Assembly: GCA_016806645.1 (NCBI GenBank)
Contig: JACSYO010000506.1
Coordinates: forward strand, 1,092,001-1,156,000
Direction: 5' to 3'
DNA length: 64,000 nt
Source of the DNA: Ophiodon elongatus
Taxonomy: Eukaryota > Chordata > Actinopteri > Perciformes > Hexagrammidae
The number at the start of each line of letters is the position of its first letter. Position 1 is the stretch's first letter. The translations under genes and the position numbers were made by a program. This document shows, one piece after another, positions 36,493 through 45,797 of this stretch. Under the pieces are notes generated by a model, which saw only the letters and a list, made by a program, of their open reading frames with translations, did not search any database and was not told where the DNA came from.

Positions 36493-38100
36493 AATGTAAC
36501 TGTTACCACACTTCAAATTAAACATTTATTCATATGCTGCATTTGAGACCTTTTTTTAGGGGTTCGCCATGTTGGCATCGAAGAATTCAGGTTTTTATTG
36601 CATTTCAGCGAAGCTTGTTTTTCAGAGAATTTGGTAATTAGTTGTGTCTATCTAAGTGCCTATCTGAGGAGCATAATTAATGCATACTATCAGGAAACAA
36701 ACCACTTTTCATCCAGTGTGCAACACATCCAAAACGTGGCGTATTGAAACCAACATCGTCCCCTCAGGTGACTCAGACATGCAAACAAATGACGACTCGG
36801 TGGCAGCTTTAAGAGGGCTGAGGGAGGAGGGGGACTCATTAATCAGTGGCCAGAGGGTTCAATAGCTTGAGACTGTGACACTTCTGCAGGCTGCTGAGCT
36901 GAAGACTGCAGATACTGTTTGTACTAAATTCACAAATGAGAAAAGGCATTATGTTGCAGAATCCCTAATGTGGTTTGGTGGTGCAGAGTGATTTATAGTT
37001 TTTATGAGACATGCAGGAGGTCTTGCTTCTGTTACAGAAGCAATTACTGAAGTCTGGATTTTACACAGGAGACGAAACCCATAACAGCGTAATGTGGAAG
37101 GAGAGACGATTGGTAGAAAGCAATAAAATACTGAGCATTTCTGCAAAGATCAACTTTTTTTACATCCTCACATTTCACACTTTGCTCACTGATAACTGTC
37201 CATAAAATGAGAGCAGAAGAGTGACTGATCCCTCAGGGTTTAAGAAGTTTAAGATTTTAGCCATTTAGAATAATAACAGAGAAATTTCACTGCAGAAATG
37301 AAACTTTATGAAAAACAGATTCCAAAACACAATTTTTAAAAACCTCTGAAATTAAATTTAAAACGTCAATCTAAATTGTGTTGGATTTTTTAAAATATTG
37401 ATTTTTAAGGTGGTATGCAGATCCCAGGTTTTCCTGTTTTAATCGAAACTGTCCCAAAAAAAATCTGACTTCAAAACAATCAACGCTTAAAAATGCATTA
37501 GTCAACACAAGACGTACCATCACATAATTAATATCAAATTTAGTGATCCACACTGAACGATGTTGTTATGATGCTCTGTGTTACAGCAACAGATGGGAGC
37601 TTGTAATGTGTGAGCACTTGGCAGTGAATTTCTCTGGAGAGTCTGAACCACAGGAAGCCCTCGCTGTAAGAAAGAGTAAGACGTATGAGAGGACACAGGG
37701 CAAAAAATATGAAATCTCACAATTAATGAGGACCGCTCCGGTGGCTCCAGATGTTGATGGGGATCCTGGAACAGCTGGTATTTAGCTGTTATGGCCACGC
37801 TAAGCTTTTCTTTTTTTTTTTTTGCTCTCGCGTTTGTTTGATGTAGTTCGTCGCTCCACTGGGGAAACATCTTAGAATGAAAAAAAGAAAGGTAGTTAGA
37901 CAAGTTTAAATTCAAAACTAATTTCTCACCTCCACGCTCTTTCTTTAAAATATGTTTGTGTGTAGTCGGTGTCCTCGACAGATTGCGGGATTTGGAAACG
38001 TACAACATTGTCAAACACAGCCAAAGTCCCTGTTGTCCGTCTGACAAGGACATTTTGGTTGGAGCATAACTGTTCCCTTTGCATCCCATCGGAGCTTTCT

Positions 38101-38330
38101 GACAAATAAATCCAATATTCGCTCTTCCTTTAGCTCTGTTTTGGTCTCCACCAATCGCAGAGAAAAATACCTATCTCTTCAGCTGCTTGATGTTCTTCCT
38201 TTTTTCACGAGCAAGTCTCTAAATCTGTCAGCTGTTTGATGCTGGACAGGTAGTGTATATCTAGATTAATCGCTCAAAAACAACTGCCTGCTGCTGATGG
38301 AAATGAGGTTGATGAGAGCATCTTATCACT
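38101..38330 (+). repeat. Decayed teleost interspersed repeat (family A)
   Basis: TTTGGTCTCCACCAATCGCA, TTGATGCTGGACAGGTAGTG and CAACTGCCTGCTGCTGATGG follow the order seen at 718-890. Confidence 0.55.
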
Positions 38331-38879
38331 GGGTTACCACAAAGAGGGACGAAAAGAACAAGAAACTCTTTGTTACAAAGAAAGACAATGAGATAAATAG
38401 AGACAAGCAGGATAATTACATTTCTATACGGTTCTATTACTTCTATACTATCACTAACGTATACGTGTGTCTAAGGGAGAGGTTAGGGACAAAAACAAGT
38501 GGAAAACCCAAAGAAGCTGATTGTAAAGTGTTATGTTGTGCTGCTCCTGTTTGAAAGGCTCCTCTGTGATTGGAGTGCATGCTTTACCTCCTCACTCCCA
38601 CGTTGTGCCACTTCTCACTCGTCACTCTTGAAATTACCATCAGCTGGATGCTAACATGGATGCTAACAGTCTCTGAGAGCTGTACGCCGATATGATGGTC
38701 TTCACATTCATGCAGAGATACTGCTGCAGAGATACTGAGCTGCGGTGAGGCAAGTAACCTTGAAACAATTGAAGAACATATATGTTTGAGTGGAAAGATG
38801 TATTGCTGCAAGAAAAAAAAGCACCTACACCTGGTGTTGCTACACAGAGGTGCTGAATACATTTTATTTATATGGACCC

Positions 38880-39290
38880 AAACTGAATTATGGAGCGTTT
38901 TAGCATCTCTCAGCTCATTGTTTTGGATTTACGGTCTGCAACTTTACTATTGTGGTTCAGTTTCTACACATCAATCCACCTTATTTGCAGCAAGAGGCAG
39001 CTGTTTTCAGTCAAAACAACGTTGATAAAGCAACTGTACAATAACCGCCCAGGGCCAGACAGCAAAGCAGAGAGAGTTAGCGACTAGCTGGTGAACATAG
39101 TGCGGCATTTAGCAGCTAAGTTAGAGTAGGTGGAGACCCAAACGGAGCTCAAAGGAGAGTGAGGATTGAACTTAAGAGTCATCAGGACACAAACAAGACT
39201 CCAAATGAACGATAGTGTTGCTATCAGCTGGATGTGAAAGAAGCAACTGTTTGCAATAAAATATTTACAAGGGGCCATGAAAATCAGGGA
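38880..39290. repeat. Composite of decayed repeats, partly family A inverted
   Basis: The right part reads family A backwards: GCGACTAGCTGGTGAACATA, GTGCGGCATTTAGCAGCTAA, GTAGGTGGAGACCCAAAC. The left part (TTTTAGCATCTCTCAGCTCA) parallels 19690-19760. No coding capacity was recognised. Confidence 0.5.
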
Positions 39291-39480
39291 CTGCAGCTCT
39301 AATAAGGTAAATGTCTAATTCTCAAAGGCACTAACAATGCTGCAAATGAACTCCACTCACAGTAAATATGTGCACATCACCCTTTGCAAAAGAGTTGAGT
39401 GAATAATTCAACATCCATGTGTTTCACACAGCGAATAGGTCACATCAGCTGCTTGTACTCTTCTGCAGCTCATACAACCG

Positions 39481-39482
<2 letters not shown>

Positions 39483-39525
<43 letters not shown>
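39483..39525. repeat. (CA)21 microsatellite
   Basis: Pure CA tract of 43 bp. Confidence 0.98.
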
Positions 39526-39527
<2 letters not shown>

Positions 39528-39961
39528 TGATTTTGTAATTCAGTGTATGTGGTACAAATGTAGAACTTTGATTTTTATATTGTGCCGTTTGAACGGATAT
39601 TTGTGTGCCTGCTTTAAAGGCAAATCAACACCACTTCTTTTTCAGAGCATAGCAGCTCTGCTGAGCCGCTCCGTTTGGGGTGAGACTTTCAAGCGTTCTG
39701 GCTTCAGCTTAATCAGTGAAGTCACAACAGGTGTGTTGCAAAAGACCTCTAATGGAAAACACCAGCTGTGGCATCGATGAGGTGCAACAATATCTTCAAC
39801 TATTCTCTACTTGTGCAGCACTAAAGAGCCTTGCTATACTTTGTGCTTCCCCGATAATCGCCCTGATGGATTGTATTTTGCAGTAATTACTGTGAATCTC
39901 CACGTTATCCCAATCATGGCTACACACCAAAGCAGAACTCACATGGACTTATGAAGTGGAC

Positions 39962-40017
39962 TTATTCCATTGGACTTATTCCATTGGACTTATTCCATTG
40001 GACTTATTCCATTGGAC
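39962..40017. repeat. 14-bp tandem repeat, four perfect copies
   Basis: TTATTCCATTGGAC is repeated four times without error. Each unit contains ATTGG, the reverse of a CCAAT box. Degenerate continuations (GGACTT, GGACTCG, GGACTTATTTTACTG) extend to about 40060. Confidence 0.95.
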
Positions 40018-40270
40018 TTGATGCACTGGACTCGTTTCTTGGACTTATTTTACTGAACATCTTGTGTTGGATTTATTACATTAGTGTTGCTCCAACTGCA
40101 GTGTAATCCTATTGTTATATTGTAATTACATTGCTATACTTTCTACTATAGTGGAATTCTTTGAATCTCCTATATGCTGAAGTTTCTACATTGTCCTTCC
40201 TTTTGTGCTGTGAGGCTCAATATTAAATTTACCTGATAATCCTCTAAAAATGTGGGAATGATTTTGCTTT

Positions 40271-40305
40271 TATATATATCTATATATATATATAGATATA
40301 TATAG
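40271..40305. repeat. (TA)n microsatellite, interrupted
   Basis: TATATATATCTATATATATATATAG-like tract with CT and GA interruptions. Confidence 0.9.
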
Positions 40306-40679
40306 TTTGTGTGAGCTAACTGTGCTAACATTGCAAACTCCACGATATCTTTACATTGTTTGCTGAATCTTAATCCCGTAAATTGCAACTTTAAGTAATG
40401 TATAAACTCACACTCAAAGAGAAATATTTAAAAGGAAAAATAGTTTAGCATTACTGTCTGTAACTGCCAACCACATGCTGCACTGTAGCTGAGCAGTAAC
40501 CATGGCAACAATCAGCCTCTGGCCAGCCATCGACAGTTTAATCAGCAGCAAATTAAATGTAAAATTAGAAAAATCTTCCACGGCAGAGTGCTTGTTTGTT
40601 TATGGGAGCAACATCTTCTGGCGTCAGATAAACTCTTAACACGAGAAAAGTCAAGGTGTTATCGGTGTAAAATTCATCC

Positions 40680-40780
40680 AGGACCGTGAATGTCTGTGCC
40701 AAATTTCACGGCTATTAATCCAGTATTCATCGTCAAGATATTTTCCTTTGGACCTCGGTGTTGGACCACGCAACATGACT
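40680..40780 (-). repeat. Fragment of family D repeat
   Basis: GAATGTCTGTGCCAAATTTC, ACGGCTATTAATCCAG and CAAGATATTTTCCTTTGGACC correspond to the conserved family D stretch seen inverted at 52100-52330. Confidence 0.45.
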
Positions 40781-42419
40781 AAAAAAAATAAGAGAAAATG
40801 TCACAGTCTTCCTGCTTCCAGCAGCTGCCTGAGCACAGTCATGGAGTTTGAAAGAACAACACATAATAGCACAACAACTCCCCAATCTGCCACTTATTTC
40901 CCTCACTGACAACATTAAGTTGAAGGAGGAGAGCAGATGACTGCCGAGCAGGAAGGAGATCCATTTTGCGCTGTAAGTGGAGCAGAGCTGATGGCTGGAG
41001 AAAGGGGGCGATGGTAGGGGCACAAAAGGATGTCATCCGCAGGGTATTTTTAGAGTGTGAGGTGCACTGATAACTGGCTGCCATTGCAATAAGCCTGCAG
41101 GTTCCCAGCAATAATAACTGCTCTCATTCTGCAGATTCACTCAGAGTGAAACCTTCTCATGCAGAGAAACCCAGGCAGGATGATTGACTCTCTCACTCGC
41201 TTACACACTGGCACACAAATATGGAGGCTCGTGAGGGACAAAGTAAGTGAGCACAAACACTAATCACGCTCTCAATCTGCAAGTTAAGATATGAGAGTGA
41301 GCCACAGATTTGTAAGTATGCAGAATGTTTCGGGAGCAACATTTTGTCCTGGTCTGTGTAAGTATTTTCTCTAAAAAAAGAGCCGGCGATACCCTGTTTT
41401 GGGACCCAAAAAAGACAGAAGTTCATCGAGGTTTTCAGTCAATTTAAGTTTAAGCCGTCAGTTATTTTCATGATCTTTCAGGCTTTTTGCAGGGTTTCTG
41501 CGCTCACCCTCAGGGACAGGTTAAAGCACTGGGTCAGGACCTCCACAAGGAGTCTTAACCTCTAATCATTGCTTTCATCTTGTATATGACTCGCTGATTG
41601 TATTTCTTTGGAACTAAACATTATTCTGTTAAAACAAGGGTAAAAAGAAGCTGTCTTTGGTACAACTGGTGGACATCTGCAACCAATGAGAGGGGTTGCA
41701 TATATAAATAGTTTTGTTTTAATGGGGTCAAAAGCCAGAAAGATTGTGAAGCACGGGGTCAAAGGACAGGTTGAGATTCACGTGCCATGCAATGAAGGTT
41801 GCCAGAGTTATTCACAGTTGTTATTATTCTGACATTCTCGCCATGAAGCGGTTCCTTTCTTGAAGAACTTCATTGTAAAAAATTCAGGAAAGACAAATTT
41901 ATTTCGAAAGTTATAAGGAGGCTTCAACAGGATAATTCAGACTGTAATATGATTTAAAACAAAATGTAAAAGTCTGAATCTATCCGCTAAAGAACTTCTA
42001 TATATATATGGACAAAGACAAGTTGACCCACCACTCTTTCACATTTAAAAGGAGTACAAGTGGTTCAGGCAACCCAGAAATGTGACAGGAAATAATGAAT
42101 CGATGGATGGATCTGGCAGCGAGTGTATTTTCTTAACAGTTAAAAGTTGTTTTAGACAAAACAAAAAATGCTGAGGAGAATATAGCTTGACATTACTTAG
42201 AAGGCAGAGTCTTAATAGGATTGCACTTCACCTCGAGGTCAAATCAAATGGATTTCACTCTACTCTCAGTGGGGTTTTTCGCATGTGCAGATGCAAAATG
42301 CAAAAACACTTTGATCGTGCAGCTTTGAAGATACTGAGCAGAGGACACAGTTCCTCTTGGATCAAATCCTTGATTACCACTTGCTATCAGAATTTTTCAG
42401 GAGCATAAACCTATTAATC

Positions 42420-42610
42420 TGCACTTTGAAACCTTGACCTACAGATTGATTAATGGTCAAATTTGAAAAGTTTCTTCAAGGAGAAATTACCAAAATTCTC
42501 CGGTTTCAGCTTCTCAAATGGAAATTTGCTGCTTTTCTCTGTTTTATGTGTTTTGGTCTTTGACTGTTGGTAAACAAGATATTTGAAGATGTCACCTTCA
42601 GCTCTCACAA
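42420..42610 (-). repeat. Decayed teleost interspersed repeat (family G)
   Basis: CTCCGGTTTCAGCTTCTCAA, ATTTGCTGCTTTTCTCTGTT, TTGGTCTTTGACTGTTGGTA and AAGATATTTGAAGATGTCAC: the best-preserved copy of this family in the window. Confidence 0.6.
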
Positions 42611-42829
42611 GTTGTAATGAGTTGTAAATGGGTATTTCCCCCCTTTTCTTTTAACATGTAGTTGCAGCCATACTCTTCTTTCCTGCTACTTTATATGTCT
42701 ACTACACAACATTGATAGCTTTAGCTAAACACTTTGCAGATTCAGATTATCAATACAAAATATAAATCAACTAATAAATGATGATACATTATTATAATGT
42801 AAATAAAATTACCCCCACCTTTACCAGCT

Positions 42830-43030
42830 GCAACATTTAAGTAAAGTACACATTAATGCATCAATAATTATAATACAATAACATAATTTACGTTATTCTG
42901 AAATGGGCCATTCTGCATAATGAATACTTTTATGCTAATACTTTTGTACTTTTACTTAAGTAGGAGTTTGAATGCAGTTTTTTGACAGTGTTGCATTGCT
43001 ACTTTTACTTAAGTAAAATATATTTTATAT
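42830..43030 (-). mobile_element. Partial hAT-like MITE (family C), minus orientation
   Basis: GAAATGGGCCATTCTGCATA, ATACTTTTGTACTTTTACTT and GCTACTTTTACTTAAGTAAA are the reverse complement of the family's left half (compare the plus copies at 50594 and 56241). Confidence 0.55.
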
Positions 43031-43459
43031 ATATAAATACTTCTTACATCATTGTCTATATATACTACATTACATAAACATTAATTACGTTTTCTCTCAG
43101 GCGCAACAGCTGTATCTACCTCCAGCCTGAGCTATTCTCGAGACGATAACACCACCTACTGGTCATACATGTGTACAATAAATAAGAATAAAATATAGTA
43201 CTTCTTTTTTTATGGACTTGACAAGCTACTTTACTTTACTCTGATGCCTTTGGCTCGTTTAAATAATTCAGCACTCAAAAGGAAAAATCTGTCCAAGTTA
43301 ATGTGCACGTTACTTGCACATATTTATGCAAACATGTATTATGTCTGTACATATAATATTTATATTTGAGTTATTGTGGATTTTCTTTTAACCTTTTTTA
43401 ATTAGTTAATATTCTTTACTTGATAACTGCATATTTCATTTATATATATATACAAAAAA

Positions 43460-43460
<1 letters not shown>

Positions 43461-43494
<34 letters not shown>
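43461..43494. repeat. (CA)17 microsatellite next to the tmx1 promoter
   Basis: A pure CA tract ending about 96 bp before the tmx1 start codon and 25 bp before its E-box. A (TA)6 tract precedes it at 43441-43452. Confidence 0.98.
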
Positions 43495-43497
<3 letters not shown>

Positions 43498-43499
43498 AG

Positions 43500-43590
43500 C
43501 AAAACACCAACAGTCACCCACGTGACGCCGACGGTTGGGGCGCACAACCGGAAGTGAGCGGGTCGTCTCCTCCTCGCAGCTCGGACAGAC
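43500..43590 (+). promoter_or_regulatory. tmx1: tmx1 core promoter / 5' leader
   Basis: A CpG-rich stretch directly upstream of the ATG holds a CACGTGAC E-box (43519-43526; USF/CLEAR type) and a perfect ETS/GABPA-type site ACCGGAAGTG (43547-43556). The ETS site is typical of TATA-less housekeeping promoters and often sits at the transcription start. A CA microsatellite ends 6 bp before this block, so the promoter is compact. Confidence 0.6.
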
Positions 43591-43802
43591 ATGGCGCGCT
43601 CGCTCGCTGGTGGCAACACGGGCTCCACGATGTTCCCCTCAACGCGGCAGACGAAACACCGCTCGTGGATGTGCTGTTTATTCCTGGCGGTGTGTCTGGC
43701 GTCGTCGCCGCCGCCGCCGGTCTCGGCGAAGCGGGACAGCCTCCGAGAAGTCACCGACGCGACGTGGGAGGAAATCCTGACGGGAGAATGGATGATTGAA
43801 TT
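43591..43802 (+). CDS. tmx1: tmx1 exon 1: signal peptide and start of the mature protein
   Basis: This exon has 70 codons plus two bases, ending MIE(F), with the donor TT|GTCAGT. Three in-frame ATGs are possible: M1 (43591, strong Kozak context), M14 (43630) and M27 (43669, T at -3, weak). Only from residue 27 does the sequence look like a signal peptide: CCLFLAVCLASS, then prolines, then VSA. Residues 1-26 are polar and basic, and human TMX1 has nothing similar. The true start may therefore be downstream of the first ATG, although that ATG is the best by context. Confidence 0.92.
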
Positions 43803-45737
43803 GTCAGTGTCCCTGAGCTAACGGCTGTTTTCTAACGGCTGTTGCTAACGGCTACTTCTAACGGTCGATTCTAACGGCTGAGCGGATAGCTAGCGTGTCA
43901 GTTGGCTACGTTACTTTAGCTAACATGCTTCCCAGTTTCCGGTCATACTCGAGCCTTAAAGCGCTCTCTTGTCTGATTATTATCTCATCTGACCCCCAAT
44001 TTAGTCCCGACACGTTGCTAAGCTAAACCGCTGCCATCTTTACCGATTTAACCAGCTTACTACAGCGTTATATGTCCGCCAGTTGGCCGAGGAAGTCGCT
44101 AATAACCGTCCCCAGTGGGGTCGTCGGTACATTTTAAACGTAGCGTGTGTAACGTGATTGTGTCTCTGTGTGTGTTTAACTCGTGAAACTTGATATCCCC
44201 CCCGCAGCTACGCGCCCTGGTGCCCGGCGTGTCAGCAGCTCCAGCCGGCGTGGAAGGAGTTCGCGGACTGGGGGGAGGACATGGGGGTCAACATCGCCAA
44301 GGTGGACGTGACTGAGCAGCCCGGTAGGCTCGAATGACCTCTGACCTTTGCACGCGACACCAAACGGCAAACAAGGACAGGACTAAATACGTTCAATACC
44401 TCACAGCAGCTCTGCAGTAAACACCATATGAGTAACCTCTAGTGTCCATTTTTGTTGTTGAAACTGGGTCAAAGTGTTATGTTCTGCATATTTTAGCTAT
44501 ATTTCAACAAAGATGAGACTTTGTCTATGCAAACATAACATACAACTGTATATTATAGGAGGTGTTTCTAATACTTTGTCTAGATAGATACTTTATTAAT
44601 CCCGCAAGGGGAAATTGTTTCATTACAGCAGCATTTATACCTACAGGTAAAGCAATATTAAATAGAAAAATGCACAATATATACAAAAAATTAAACAGAT
44701 TAATGTTAAATTAACTAACAAAACAATAGTGCAAAGATGTAACCAAACAAACAGACAACAGTAGTCTAGAAAGTAGACTAAATATTAGGAAGACCTCTGT
44801 ATTCAACAGCATTACAAACTAGAGCCTCTGACATGGACTTATAGTTGAGTCAACACCTCTCAGAAACAGTCAACAAAAAGCTTCACTATAACCTTCATGA
44901 AGGTGGGATTTATGGCAAAGATGTGGACTTAATAAACTGGTAACTGGAGTGTAATTATGCAGCATTTGCTAAAGATAAACTGAACATTGAAAGCACAATT
45001 CAATATTGTCCTGCTCATTGTTTTTGAAAAATTGTCCGCAATTATTTAAAAACAGCCAGAAATATCAAAGGGACCGCTACCACAGTCTTGACAGTATATC
45101 ATGTTAGTATGGTTCAGGTGTCAGAGGCCATTTTATGAGTTTTGAAGGCAACATGAGGCCACTTACTGAGGTACAAAAAACCCAGATGGTTGCTACCAGA
45201 TTGATGGATGCGTAAGTTTCAATTCAGTCCAAAGTTATGTGACTGATTGTTGAATTTTCTCAAAATACCTGAGGGAACAGTGGCCACATGCTGACTCAAA
45301 ATGTTGACTCAAACACTGGTTTATTTTTGGTTAGCGGCGCAGCAAATTACATCCTTAAATAGGACACCTTTAGAAAGATCTGTATGAGCTTTAACAAAGT
45401 GTTCACCTCAGGGCTACTTTATTTTACAGTGTATCGTGTGTTAATGTTTTTTCTCCCCCAGCTCCGTGTAATCATTCATGTAAGCCAGTGGCAGTGGAGC
45501 TGCTATCAAACATTAATTCGGCCTGTCTGCCGAGTCTGACTCAAAACTAAACTAAAAGACATTTTAAACAGTTCCTTCCTGCACACTGACTGTGCCCTGT
45601 CTCGTCTCTCTGTAAGGTCTGAGCGGGCGATTCATCATCACTTCACTTCCTACTATTTACCAGTAAGTTCTTAGTGTTTTTTTTCTTTGCTTCCTCTTGC
45701 GTCTGGCTGCTTGTGGTGTGTGTGTGTGTGTGTGTGT

Positions 45738-45797
<60 letters not shown>

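Larger units (their letters stand above)
22701..43499. other. Intergenic region between trim9 and tmx1 promoters; no gene supported
   Basis: About 20.8 kb separates the two divergent genes. I read both strands and found no exon of a recognisable protein and no RNA gene. It contains decayed repeats (23180-23385, 23528-23615, 25050-25175, 26040-26240, 32707-32872, 33780-34070, 36149-36492, 38101-38330, 38880-39290, 40680-40780, 42420-42610, 42830-43030), short tandem repeats (29634-29681, 33836-33879, 39962-40017) and several CA/TG tracts. Long open frames such as 37520-38089 (minus) show no family motif. In human the matching interval also lacks a protein-coding gene, as I recall. Confidence 0.7.

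Noticed and set aside
37520..38089. 189-codon open frame on minus in the intergenic region
   Set aside because: No family motif, and the start and end lie in AT-rich unstructured DNA; one end abuts a decayed repeat.
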